Shown here: piece by piece, positions 37,916 to 49,498 of the stretch
Position numbering within the stretch: the stretch's first letter is position 1
Layout of the letters: every line of letters starts with the position of its first letter
Assembly (NCBI RefSeq): GCF_021347895.1
Contig: NC_067132.1
Location: forward strand, 13,074,995-13,138,994
DNA length: 64,000 bases
Direction of reading: 5' to 3'
Source of the DNA: Acanthochromis polyacanthus
Taxonomy: Eukaryota > Chordata > Actinopteri > Pomacentridae
Translations under genes and position numbers: made by a program
The notes under the pieces: generated by a model
Databases searched by the model: none
Seen by the model: only the letters and a program-made list of their open reading frames with translations
What the model was told of the DNA's origin: nothing

Positions 37916-39493
37916 CTCTGCTCAAAAAAATTAAAGGAACACTTTTTAATCTAAGTATTGCATCAAATCAGTCAAACATGTGGGATACTGATCTTGTCAA
38001 GTAAGTAACTGAGGGGCTTTTTAGTCAGTTTCAGCTGCTTTGGTGTTCATAAAATTAACAACAGATGCACTAGAGGGGTAACAATGAGACAACCCCCAAA
38101 ACAGGATTGGTTTTACACATGAAGGCCACTGACATTTTTTTTTCCCCTTCTTGTGTTTTCTGACTTTTTCACTAGTTTTGCATTTGGCTAGGGTAAGTGT
38201 CACTTCTGGTAGCATGAGGCGATACCTGGACCCCACAGAGGTTGCAGAGGCAGCCTCACTCCTCCACAATGGCACATCAATACATGCCATTGCCAGAAGG
38301 TTTGCTGTGTTGCCCAGCACAGTCTCAAGCACATGGAGGAGGTTCCAGGAGACAGGCAGTTACTCAAGGAGAGCTGGACAGGGCTGCAGAAGGTCCTCAA
38401 CCCATCAGCAGGACAGGTATCTGCTCCTTTGTGCAAGGAGGACCAGGATGAGCACTGCAATAGCTCTACACAATGACCTCCAGCAGACCACTGGTGTGAA
38501 TGTCTCTGATCAAACAATCAGAAAGAAATGTAATGAGAGTGGTCTGAGGGCCCAGCATCCTCTAGTGGGTCCTGTGCTCGCTGACCGGCACCGTAGCGCT
38601 TGATTAGCTTTTGCCATAGAACACAGGAATTGGCAGGTCTGCCAATGGCGCCTTTTGCTTTTCACAGATGAGAGCAGGTTCATCGTGAGCACATGTGACA
38701 GACATGGAAAGGTCTGGAGAAGCCGTGGAGAATGTTATGCTGCCTGTAACATTGTTCAGCATGACCGGTTTGGTGGTGGGTCAATGATGGTCTGGGGAGG
38801 CATATCCATGGAGGGACACACAGACCTCTACAGGCTGGACAATGGCACTCTGACTGCCATTAGGTATCAGGATGAAATCCTTGGATCCATTGTCAGACCC
38901 TACACTGGTGCAGTGGTCCTGGGTTCCTTCTGGTGCACAACAATGCCTGACCTCATGTGGTAAGAGAACTCATGCAGTTCCTGGAGGATGAAGGAATTGA
39001 CACCATTGACTGGCCCCAATACTCACCTGACCTGAATCCAATAGAACACCTTTGGAACATTATGTTTTGTTCCGTCCAACACCATCAGGTTGCTCCTCAG
39101 ACTGTCCAGGAGCTCAGTGATGCCCTGGTCCAGTTCTGGGAGGAGATACCCCAGGACACCATCTGTCGTCTCATTCAGAGCTTGTCCCGGCATCGTCAGT
39201 CATGCATACAAGCACATGGAGGCCATACAAACTACTGAATACCATTGTGAGTTGCTGCCAACGAATTTCAGAAAGATGGACCAGCCTGCCACGTCAGTTT
39301 TTCACTTTGATTTTGGGGTGTCTTGAATTTAGCCCTCCTGGGGGGTTGATAATTTTCATTCCCATCAAACAATGTGGCATCTTTTCATTCCTAACACATT
39401 ATCCAGTCCATATCAATGCTAATATCCAGTTTGTTTTTTCCCCGCATTGAAATATATGTTTTCAAAGTGTTCCTTTAATTTTTTTGAGCAGTG
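37916..39493 (+). mobile_element. Tc1-like transposon, complete ends, dead transposase
   Basis: Terminal inverted repeats of about 30 bp (ctctgctcaaaaaaattaaa on the left, complement cactgctcaaaaaaattaaa on the right, continuing ggaacactt) differ at one position. TA flanks both sides (37,914-37,915 and 39,494-39,495). The length, 1,578 bp, is normal for the Tc1 family. It inserted into an older LINE copy. Confidence 0.92.
38214..39236 (+). pseudogene. Tc1-like transposase, DD34E, inactivated
   Basis: The frame opens with [20 protein letters not shown] at 38,214, a helix-turn-helix DNA-binding start ([18 protein letters not shown]). It stops at TGA 38,601-38,603 (context RSA-stop-LAFAIEH), then resumes in the same frame through the first catalytic Asp (LFTDESRF). 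Between about 38,880 and 38,915 the frame shifts. The second catalytic motif reads VHNNA (38,933-38,947), with Asn where the family has Asp, followed by a TGA at 38,948-38,950. The final Glu is present in SPDLNPIEHLW, 34 residues on. Two stops, a frameshift and a lost catalytic residue make it non-functional. Both stops are at positions where CGA (Arg) would fit, consistent with CpG decay. Confidence 0.9.
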
Positions 39494-40295
39494 TATTTCT
39501 TGGTCTAATAATGCACACAGTTTAGATGTTTTATCTTTTTTTCACACTTCATTTCTCTGTTATGGCCTTATTTTGCTTTTCTGAATTAGTGACTTATCTT
39601 GCCTCTGTTGTTGAAAATTCAGGAGTTTGTGAGTGATAATCTTTTCTCAGTTCCTCATTACCTGTATTTATTTCATTCATACTATAATTGCTTTGTGCAT
39701 GGATGAGTGAATGGGTGGGTGGGGGTATTGTTTTTATTTCACAAAGCTATCTGTCTTGCATTCAGTTTGTATGTGAAGTCTTGAATAAATAAAGTGTGAT
39801 TGATTGATTGAATTAACTTGAGCATCAGGGTGATACAGATTTCTTGTTTGGGATCTGATGTATGAGTCAGCGGTCTCAGCATGAGGGCTGTGTATTTTGA
39901 CGATTTTTATCCGATAAAACAGAAGCTAAAAAGTCAGCTAACACTCTGGAACAGCTATGTTGTTGATTTTATCTGGGCTTGGTTTGGACTCACTTGCTTT
40001 GACCCAATTCAGACCAAGTCTGAAAATCACTTCAGTTTGGCAAGGTTAAGAGAAGAAAAGAAGGGTCCGGTGGGATTGGCAAGACACTGTATCCATCTGA
40101 AAGAAGTGGCCGAGGTGTTTTCAGCAGCAGACGGAAGCAGTTAGGAAGCCAGAGCAGGGCTGAGAGGTTGTTTGGCACTTGATGATCGAGTAGGAGGGGG
40201 GCCTGTCCTTTACAACATGTGGGATGCGTGGTTCAAATAGTGTTACTGCACTGCAATTGATGAAGAGATGTCCACCACCCACTAAGGAGGAGAGA

Positions 40296-40296
40296 T

Positions 40297-40341
<45 letters not shown>
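40296..40341. repeat. (GA)n microsatellite
   Basis: About 46 bp of uninterrupted AG dinucleotides between ggagagatga and aggagggagag. The serine/leucine-rich frame on the minus strand is a product of the repeat. Confidence 0.95.
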
Positions 40342-40344
<3 letters not shown>

Positions 40345-43057
40345 AGGGAGAGTTTACCACCCCCAACAAATTGATGTTAGGCTGTCCACTATCCATCAAA
40401 ATCCCAAGGAAGGAGGACAGGAAGCTGTCCGTTTTGACTGTATACATCATCCTGTCTGATTACTGAGCATTTCCTTTATGACTTAACATTCTCCTGCTTA
40501 TTGAAGCCTTTACAAAGTCCAAACTCAAGTAACTTTTTTTATTATCCAATTGCTTAAAAAAGGAGGGAGAAAAGCCTCCACAGTTTTCCTATCAGTGGGT
40601 GCAGCTGAGGCGCAGACTGTCAATAAAAGGGCTGAGAGAGCCAGCATGGAGAATAGCATCTACCACCCACTGAAGCTCCACAGGAACGCAGCTATTTGAG
40701 TGCAACAGCTCCAATCAACACCTATTTAAAGACTGTAGAACACAGAGTGTGGGTTAGTCTGTGACGGTGCTGTGTACTAGATACGAAAAAATATTTGTCT
40801 CCTAAACCTGTAGAGGCAAGTCAGAGGAAGGTAATGTGTGTGATAATTAGCCACAGATATGAAAGAATACAACAGTGTTCTATATTAACCAAAAGGAAAG
40901 AGTATTGATAAACAATTAAGAGCAGAAATCTTTAAACCTGTGTGCATTCATGTGACTGAATCAAGTGAAATCTACACATGCTTGCCTGATCATTAGCATT
41001 AATTACGACTAATCTCATTCTCAGTAAGTTGAAATGCATCTGTGGCCATGGCAACCCAATTCCAAATGGTGAGTGGCGGCGAGGCCCGCTGTCTCTCCAC
41101 TTCCCCCAGCAGTCATTGTGATTTGTGGAGCAATTACCACACAGCCAGAGGAGAAGGAGCACTTCAGCGAGACAAGTCGGTGTCCCGCCTAATGCGTGAC
41201 ATCCTCCCGGTGTCGTGATGGCAAGGACCAGAATCTGGAGCGGAAATTACACCGCATGTTATGTTAGAGCCCAGGCTGCAAGGAGGTGCAAGACTTTTAC
41301 TTTGCGTTTGGAGATATTGCTTCATGAAGAGCGCCAAAGCTGAGACATGAAATGAAAGTCAAGCTGAGAGTGAGTTGGTTAACTACCCGACATTTAAAAA
41401 TAGCACTGTAGCTGTGTGAACGGTGGCCTGTAACAGTGATTAAATGACAGTGGCAGTGTGTGGGAACTCTCTCAACAATACACAACCTCCAAACAAAAAC
41501 TAGGTCAATTTCTGCCCCCTGAACAAATATGATTTTCCCTTGACGACCATGATAATGGAATTCAGAGAAACCATGTTATGCGTCAGAAGCTCACTTCTGA
41601 AGGCATGAGTGAAGACTGAACTATGTCGTACTGAACTGTTAGAACATTAAGGTGTTTAAAAAGTGGAGTGCATTACTCAGTGGTTCTTGTTGGTGACTTA
41701 CAACACCTACCACAGCCTACAGTTGTGTGAATGCATCTTCCCTGGAGGCCAGAATTTGTAAAGCAGCGTTCCATAGATCACTGTTGTCCTGCATGTGATG
41801 TAAATTTTGTAATGACTAAGTTTGTGTGGATATCTGCTGGCAGCCCAAAGTTTGTGTCCATTCTGACAGGGTGTGGCAACGATGACAGTTGTAGCACTTG
41901 TAATGGAAATGTGCTACCATTTGGTGGGCTAAGGGCTAGGCTATGGAAAAGGTTCGGCTCTGAGAGCTGTGTGAAAATTAATGAACACAAGGCACACAGG
42001 ACTTTTTTCTGGGTAATGTATATAAAAAAAAATACATCAAGCCAAAACAATGACCAAAATAATAGAACAAAACAACAGAAAATTGGAGTGAGAATAAATG
42101 AATAAATCAAACATTTACCTGTAATTCAAGCGATTAAATCATAATTCAGCAGCTTCATTTTTAACAATTAAAAGCGACAGTGCTATGTTCACTTCAACAG
42201 TTCTAAATTCAGGTGAGGGTGGTTCCACTGTTGCCAATGGTGTTAAACAAGTCCATGAACAAATCCTAGCAAAATGAAAACAAACCCAACAAGGTAAAAC
42301 AAATCTAACCAAGCAAGTCCTACAACACCACTTGGGAAGGGATGAAGCTGTGAGGCTTGAGGCCTGCCAGTGAGTGGGGTGGTGAAGGGATGAATCTAGC
42401 CAACTGTTTTCCCGTTCGTTCCAGAGTAGCTCGCCATCAATTCATCCACAGGAGCCTAACCTGTTCAGTAGACAGGCTTCATTATTATCATCATCATAAG
42501 TCGTCGCTCATCACATTTTCCTTTAGTTGCTCACCAATGTTCAGCACAGCATGGGTTCAGGTGGGTGGCATCCAGAAATCCAGAAGCATGGTTCCAGTGG
42601 TGAAGGCCTGTTAGCATTGGCATGAGCATTAGCATGATACTAAACAGCTTTCAACATGCTTAGCAAGAGTTTGAGCTCACTTCCTCCTTGATGGTGTGAT
42701 TTCCAGGATTGTGAAAAGTGTATGGTTTGCAGAGATGAGTGGTGTGGGGTGATCCTGTTATTCAAGTTGCCGCTGTGTGTGACTGAATGAAGCTGATGTG
42801 CTTCAAACAAAGGAATTGGGTGGATTCCAGGTGGGAGAGAGACTGCAGGTGATTGGTTCAGGTGTTGTGACTGACAGTGAGGAGGTCCAGTAATATGGAA
42901 GTGACTGACTGTGACTGATTGTGACTGGCAGGTGTCCATTCATGTTGGGAATGTTGATGGCCAACAATGAACTATTACAGAGTGACTATTGCAGAGTGAG
43001 TGCTACACAGTAGTGTTCAGATGGAGAATATGTTGACCCTGAACTATGGCCCACCTA
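40342..43057. other. Intergenic; possible conserved non-coding block at 40,975-41,180
   Basis: No gene recognised. The block around 40,980-41,170 (aattacgactaatctcattc, ccatggcaacccaattccaa, gtcattgtgatttgtggagc, aattaccacacagccagagg) is complex, repeat-free and has paired homeodomain-type cores, so it may be regulatory. The 124-codon frame at 41,731-42,105 (+) has no identifiable domain. Confidence 0.3.
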
Positions 43058-43147
43058 CGCCAGTCAAAAGTTTGGACACACCTCATTCAATGTTTTTTTT
43101 ATTTATTTGCATTGTTTTCTACATTTCAGATTAACACTAAAGACTAA
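43058..43147 (+). mobile_element. Tc1-like terminal fragment
   Basis: ccagtcaaaagtttggacac, then acctcattcaatg and a T-rich stretch, is the terminus of a common fish Tc1-like family. A mini-copy of the same family lies at 51,208-51,308. Only the end remains, abutting a SINE. Confidence 0.6.
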
Positions 43148-43148
43148 C

Positions 43149-43442
43149 GCTGCACAGTGGATTAGCGGTTAGCACTTTCACCTTGCAGCAAGGTTCAAAT
43201 CCCGGTCTGGGATCTTTCTGCATGGAGTTTGCATGTTCTCCCTGTGCATGTGTGGGTTTTCTCCAGGCACTCCGGCTTCCTCCCACAATCCAAAAATATG
43301 CTGAGGTTAATTGAGAACTCTAAATTGCCCGTAGGTGTGAATGTGAGTGTGATTGTGTGTCTGTATATGTAGCCCTGCGACAGACTGGCAACCTGTCCAG
43401 GGTGTCCCCAGCCTTTGACCGAGTCAGCTGGGATAGACTCCA
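43149..43442 (+). repeat. tRNA-derived SINE, near full length
   Basis: The head gctgcacagtggattagcgg/ttagcactttc has an A-box-like start, and ggttcaaatcccgg at about 43,192-43,205 is a B-box, as in RNA polymerase III-transcribed tRNA-derived SINEs. The body carries the widespread fish motifs tggagtttgcatgttctccc, gggttttctccaggcactcc, ggcttcctcccacaatccaa and actggcaacctgtccagggt, ending gtcagctgggatagactcc. Family name (Mermaid-like) is from memory. Confidence 0.8.
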
Positions 43443-43449
43443 CTTTCTG

Positions 43450-43850
43450 TACACGTATGGAATGAAGCCCTTCAAGCAGACTGCAAGCAGAATGCAACAT
43501 AATAACAACTCTGAGTCTGCAGTAGCTGCAGCTGGTCTCGTCTGTGTCTGCAAGAGAACTTAAGAATGATGAGAGGAGGAAGAGGTGGATTGATTTTCTA
43601 AAGAGCCACAGTGATGGAGAGTTAAGGATCACCACCAACACACACCTCTGCATTGACCATTTTAAATTCAATAGTTTTACAAACACTCATTGGAGACGAC
43701 TACAATTCAGAACAGGGCGGAACCGACTACCTTCCTACCAACCTTCGTCCTCCTGTTCCATCAACATTCAGCGTAGTCGTTGGCAGTGCAGGCGTTTAGT
43801 GAACAGTGTAGTGAGTGGTCATGTGTGCTCAGTTTGTTTTAGAAGGTAGC
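43450..43850 (+). pseudogene. THAP-type zinc-finger remnant
   Basis: The frame from 43,544 reads DERRKRWIDFLKSHSDGELR, then THLCIDHFKFNSF. That fits the middle of a THAP domain: a W with basic residues, then a Cys and a C-x2-H-F motif. The first Cys pair and the C-terminal AVPTIF-like motif are not clear, and nothing downstream resembles a gene. THAP domains occur in P-element- and Kolobok-like transposases and in cellular genes; a transposon remnant beside the SINE is most likely. Confidence 0.4.
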
Positions 43851-46800
43851 TGCCACAAAGTGCCAAAAATTCTCTGCGTCTGCGGTTCACATTTGTGATT
43901 TCACATCTGATGTGTTTGGTTCATGTAACTCATGTCCACTGGTTAGTACAGTTCATTTAAGCGTGGTGTGAAAATTTCATGGAGAGCTTTTAGTTTCAGA
44001 GCAGAGAACACTAATTTACTTATTTTAAAAAAGATTTTGAAACCTAACTTTATATACTTAGCTTTTTTTTCAGATTTGGCTGAGTGGTTAATAACAGGTT
44101 TCTTTGTAGTGTGACAGACACAGAACACTTTTTTTTTTTTTTTACTGGTGTAGACAGATTTAAATCACTGCTGATAGATTTATCTCCTAACATCATCACA
44201 GCTTCTGTCTGAAGCTTTCTCTCTTTATTGTCATCGTGTGTCACAGCAGTAGGACGTGGTGTGATTGGATGTGGAGGATTAGTTTATGTAACAAGAAAAA
44301 TGTTCTCCTACTTTATGTGTAGTTATCGTGCATTTGATCTGTGGCCACACCAAGTTTGTCAATTTCATGAGTGAACACTTGCACCAAAGTCATATACACT
44401 ATTGTTGTAGGCTTGTATTATACTGAATTCTTAATATAACTCTCTCATATAAATTATATTAGAGCTTGAAGATATGCACGTTTAAGGTGTGGCTGACTTG
44501 AATGACAGTAGATGTGTCCTAGAGATGTTTTCATGGCAAATCTTAGTTTTGCGACTTTGTTCATTTTTGGATTAACTGGGAGTTTGGAGATGTCAAGTAC
44601 TGCCAAGACGGTTAAGGTTAAACTGCTCATCAGGAAACATACAAACGGTGTCACAGCGCCTCATCCATTATTATAGATATTTTTAATATTGAGCCAATGA
44701 CTTACATTCAGTCTATGGGCTGTTCTTTAGTCAAGAGAAGCTCTGAGCTAACATCCACATGCTTGTAATGATTATGCTAACATCCTAAAGTTAACCATGT
44801 ATAGGTGTAGTTTAGCTTGGTAGCATTTGGCGGTTGGCTAATCTGTAGCATACCTCATGGAAATCCATCCAATAGATGTTGAAGCATTTAATTTGGGACC
44901 AAAGGTGGACCAGCTGATAGATTGCAAAGCCCAACCTCCAGCATGCTGCACTTAAAGGGTCATCAGTAAGTTTTAAAATGACTTGACCGGGCTACTTTTA
45001 ACTATAACAATTAGCATCAGAACTTAAGATCAAGATCAGATATGCATTGGGGTACATCCATCAATACAATACATTTCAGTCCCAAAATATTTACTCAGAC
45101 AATACAGAATGCAACTGAAACCTTTTCTATCGATTCAGCTAATATCCAGAATAAACACAATATTCACAGCAATGACAGCAACATGGCCCTTCTTTTATTC
45201 TGTGTGCGCAGACAAAAATAAACGAGTGGTAAAGATCGTTGCATTAACAAACTGCTCCTTGATCACAGAAGAATCAGATACAAGTCTTTCTCTTCATACA
45301 TTTAGTAGAAAACGGCAACATATTAATTATTCAGAGGAATCACCTCAGCTGACTCCTCCTTTTCAAAGCTCAGTAGAAGTCTGTAAGCTGAAGTCATCAG
45401 TATGAAGCACTTCTACTGCTTATGGTTTGTAAAACAGACTGTGGCAATGACATCTCAGCTTGAAGACTTCTATTTTTAAATGTTATATTGTTTTTCGTGA
45501 TGTTTTCCTTCAGTATATGTCACTAGAGCAATGCACTGTCTTAAACTTACATTGTGACGTTCAAACATTCACATGCTGTATGATCTGAATTAGCTCCATT
45601 ACAGTACATTCAGCATCACTGGTCCAGTCTCTGAGGATTGGACGTGCAGGTGTAAACAGAATCAGAGTAATACAGTATGTATTAGGGCTGCCAGCTGCCC
45701 TGAGCTGAACTACAAGGAGGGTTATTTGTTGTCAAAGGCTGCATCGTGAACATCTACAGCCTCCGGCTAAGCTGCTTTCCAGTCATGTATGAAAAGTGAC
45801 ATGAGGCTCTCTGTGGAGTCTCCTCAGGCACAAAAGAGCAAAATGTCCAGAGCAAAGCCTTTACCAACACAGGAGCTGTTTAACTCGTGTGCTGGATCAG
45901 AAAAGTGGGTTAGAGGGGAACTGTGGGCGAAAGAGAGCAGCTCAGTGTGGATTCATACTGCCATCTAGTGGTGAAAGTTGAAAAGTAGGAATTATAGATA
46001 ATGTAGGATATCAGCATGACATTACATCAAAAATGCAGAGCCTAAGCAACTACATAGTCAAAGATATGAAATATCTACCACAGAAATGAATCACATCCAT
46101 GGTAGCAGCTGCAGCCAGTCAATTAATGTCAATATCATGTCAATTACCAGTGCATAGTTGTCACTGAAAACATCACGCAATATCACTGCTCCCAAATATG
46201 ACAAAACAGAAACAAGTGAAGGAATAATGTTTACAACATTAGTTGAACAGAAGATAATAAGCCAACTTTTTCTTTAGATATTATTTTAAAAGCCTCATTG
46301 TTTCAATGCTGCGTACTTTGTTAATGCTAAAGCTCACAAGGGTTCATAAGTCAAGTACGATTAGTTGTGACTCATTCTAAGCACGGAGTTTAAATATTAA
46401 TCTGCAAGAACATTTTTCCCTTTTCAAGCTTTTTGATTGTCTAGTTGGGAGTGCAGTGGTTTCTTACATCCACAAAGCCCCAGTGAAGCCACATGTTCCA
46501 TCCACAGTTCAGGAGTACAAATGTGTTTTCTCTATATTTACATTGTATTAAGTGTTCTCTTATTGTGCTAATAAACCTGGCTGGTTAACATTTCTTGGTG
46601 CTAGCTTTTTTTTTGAAAAATTGTTTTGTAAAAACTACACATCATAAAAGTGATGGGGTCAAAAAGCAGCCATTGAATATGGCCTCTCAGCCTCTGTAGC
46701 TTCGACTTAAACTTCTCTTTTAAAAAAAAAAGATCAACAAAAGAATAACAACACAGATGTTTTATCTTCATGTTAATAACATTTAACTCATTAAATCAAT

Positions 46801-48720
46801 TCATGTGGAGCATTCATGTGGATGCTGACAGGTCACCAGTTAGTCTCATGCTATTTGGAGCAGTAACAGCTAGCATGAAATAAAGCTACTAAGTTCTTGG
46901 ACCATTCTCAGATGTTTGAGACAAAACTAGCAAACTTAACAAAGCAAAATTACACAATTATTAAAATTTTCGATTGTGTGGGTACGACAGTTTCATTCAG
47001 CTCAAACTCCATTTTCCTCCTGAATATGACTGAATGACCAACCACAACAGGCCCAACAGGAATGTCAGCTCTGACTCTAAAGACACATTTTACGCCACAA
47101 ACACGAAGCCCACTAAAATATACAATGATAGCTGTGGAACCTGCTAAACTTTATACAGGTTTGATATGTGTCAGTTATGGTGCATCTCCAGGCTGTCTGC
47201 TGTGTTAACACGATCAAAGTAGCGTTAAAGTGTGAGTTGTTTATGATGGAAAATACTGATTCAGCATTCCCCAGTGGAGTGGATCATATGAATTTTTAAT
47301 CAATAGTGAGGTTCCACATATTCCCGCATAATAACAACCAAAACAAATCACATCACAGGGGGTGAAGCTTCCCTATAGATACGCCATTTCATCAGATGTT
47401 GGAGGGTTGCATCAGCAAACAGTTGGCTGCTTCAGCATTAAAGCATTAAAGCAATCTGCTAAGTTATGGAATATTCTGTCAGGGGGCTTGAGGCCAGCAG
47501 TTACATCAAATGAAGCAGTGAGAATGGCTTTAAATAAATAGATTTTTTATTGAAATTCATTGATCAGTTACAATTAGTACTTCAATTATGTGTGATGAAG
47601 ATGTAGTTTTACCTTGATCAGAGCTGAGAAATTTGCCAATAAATCAATAAGTTAACAACAATTTCAGTTTGAGTTTAGGAGAATGAAGAAAAGTGGAGAA
47701 CTTCTTTAGTAGCTGGAGACGGGAGTAAAGTAAGTCACAAAAACATTTATTTAAAATGTTGCTTTAGAGTTTGTAATTTGAACACTTCATTTGAATGCTG
47801 GCACTGATAAAGCAGGGGGTCAGAAATTGTGGGCATCAAACACTTAGTTTCCTACATTCTATTAATAAATGTATTATTTTTCATTTACATAAAGTACAAT
47901 CAGGTGACAATTCTAAACAAAGGAGAACAGTGCTCTAAGACACTCTAATGCTTGAAGATATTTTTCTTCTTTAGATTAACTTTTATCTTTTAATAGCATC
48001 CATCCAAAGTAGCCACACACAGAAGTAGTTATAATGTACTCCCCTGTCCTCTTTTTAAAGAAAGTAATCTATTTAAATGTGCATGTGGCATCTCTTCATT
48101 TCAATGATAGATTCATTAATATTAATTCACAAAACCCTTAACTCCATGGCTCATGTTCAAAGCCCTCTGCACATTCAGAACATTTCACACATACTTGTGG
48201 TGTTTTAGCCACACTAACTAAAACTTTAATCAACGTTATTTCAGATCAGTCTGTCGCATTGTTTCATCTGTAAGTATATGTTACAGTGCTTCTTCTAAAT
48301 AAAACTTCTCTGCATCTTTGAAACGGGCAAAGCAAGACCCGCACATGCGCATTACGCGCCGGTGCTGCTGGCGGATTTCTCTTTCGACACCCGTCAGCCA
48401 CCGTAGCGGCAGAAGTACATTTTTTGTTCCGTACTGCCTCGTCGTCACACTTTATTGCATTTAGACCATATTTTAATCATCTGTGTATTCTCATAGAGCC
48501 GTTAGAGGCATTAATACTTAGTGTAAATAAGCGTTGTATATATTTTGTTTGTCAACTCCTCCCATTGCACGACTTCATTTCCCCAGCATGCTTTGCACCC
48601 CAGAACATGCTGAAAAATCGACGACACGGTCTAATTAGCGACAATAAATATTCTTAATCCGTATCAATGCTTTGGAATTGTTTAGCTTATTTATATAATT
48701 ACTCATAAACTGTGTTGCAT
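43851..48720. other. Intergenic, no gene seen
   Basis: Almost 5 kb without recognisable exons or clear mobile-element ends. A T-run lies at 44,129-44,145. A CpG-containing patch at 48,325-48,420 (cgcattacgcgccggtgctg) stands out shortly before the Y RNA promoter, but no exon fits it. Confidence 0.45.
45958..45971 (-). promoter_or_regulatory. Candidate CTCF-binding motif
   Basis: The minus strand reads ccactagatggcag, close to the vertebrate CTCF core (CCASYAGRKGGCAG). A single motif match in intergenic DNA is weak evidence, but such sites often mark domain boundaries between a gene desert and a gene cluster. Confidence 0.4.
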
Positions 48721-48724
48721 TAGC

Positions 48725-48769
48725 GTACCACCATGTTTTAGCCCGCCGTGTGTGGGAAGGCGTATAAAT
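48725..48769 (+). promoter_or_regulatory. RNA polymerase III type 3 promoter of the Y RNA gene
   Basis: A TATA box (tataaat, 48,763-48,769) begins 32 bases before the predicted first base at 48,795. A proximal-sequence-element-like stretch (gtaccaccatgttttagccc, 48,725-48,744) lies about 25 bases further upstream. This is the spacing used by external class III promoters of U6, 7SK and Y RNA genes. Confidence 0.65.
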
Positions 48770-48794
48770 TCCCCCAGGTGCCATGTTCTCAACT

Positions 48795-48899
48795 GGTTGG
48801 TCCGATGGTGGTGAGATTTCAATTGATTGCTACAGTGAGTTACAGAACCTCTACGTTTCTTCTCTCCCCTCCCTCACCACCGGCCTTGACTAGCCTTTT
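48795..48899 (+). ncRNA. Y RNA gene (Y1-like, Ro60-associated)
   Basis: The 5' strand ggttggtccgatggtggtga and the 3' strand ctcaccaccggccttgacta/gcctttt fold back. Outer stem ggttggtc pairs with gactagcc (with wobbles), and inner stem ggtggtgag pairs perfectly with ctcaccacc. The bulged C of tccga, the Ro60 recognition site, is kept. The loop-proximal tcaattgattgctacagtga/gttacag matches vertebrate Y1 RNA (tcaattgattgttcacagtc), and Y1 is closer than Y3. A pyrimidine-rich loop follows, and the gene ends in TTTT as expected for polymerase III. Y RNAs bind Ro60 and La and act in RNA quality control and DNA replication initiation. An upstream TATA/PSE supports a functional gene rather than a retropseudogene. 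Confidence 0.9.
48896..48899 (+). terminator. Pol III terminator of the Y RNA
   Basis: A TTTT run follows the closing stem (gactagcc); a second T-run begins at 48,902. It is part of the mature 3' oligoU end bound by La. Confidence 0.75.
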
Positions 48900-49468
48900 A
48901 GTTTTTTAATAATGATAAAAGCCAAATATTTAAATATTAATTAAGAATGATATCACAAACGTGCAGTGGCATAAAAACTATTCCAAATACTGACTACAGT
49001 TCAAAATCATCACTGTCAGCTTTCAAGATAAAGAATAATCCTGCTTTTAGTTAGATTATTCATATTTATCTTACACATAATTAGTCTTACACATATAGCC
49101 AAAGTTTTGTTTCATACAATCATGTAACTGGAGAAGGGTCAACATGTGGCAAAGGGTGGAACTGGAAATGCTTTGTACTTCTAGTGGAGACTGATTTATA
49201 TGAAATAAAATTCTAAAATTAACTTTGTGAACTTGTTTTTTTGTATTTTTCTTCCAACATTTAGTATCACATGGAAAGCTGAGTGTTCTTTTTTCATTCC
49301 CATCAAATGTCACATGTAATATCATTATCATGTGTAACACTTCATTTTCATTTGCAGCTTTTTGAAGACGTGCTATTCCATGTGCAATATACAACATTCA
49401 TTTAATTTTTTTAGGTGCAATATATTTTTCCCATTTACATGTGTGACATTACTTATTACCCCCCATTC

Positions 49469-49498
49469 TAATGCCGTTCTAAAATAAGAACGGCATTA
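49469..49498. other. Short perfect hairpin
   Basis: taatgccgttct (49,469-49,480) and its exact complement agaacggcatta (49,487-49,498) are separated by aaaata. Flanks are AT-rich (acttattacccccc; ctttatacc). No function is assigned. Confidence 0.8.

Larger units (their letters stand above)
37580..39813 (+). mobile_element. LINE 3' fragment, split by a Tc1-like element
   Basis: Before the insertion, the plus strand reads LQWLPVCFRIDFG (37,597 on) and later LPEDPRAAESVNIFKSTLKN, the C-terminal end of an L2/CR1-like reverse transcriptase. After the insertion (from 39,496) comes a long 3' untranslated region ending in aataaagtgtgattgattga, a short tandem ATTG tail typical of this LINE group. The Tc1 element at 37,916-39,493 sits between the end of the reading frame and the 3' region. 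Confidence 0.7.

Noticed and set aside
43195..43686. 163-codon minus-strand frame
   Set aside because: It runs antisense through a SINE and the THAP-like remnant; no domain of its own.
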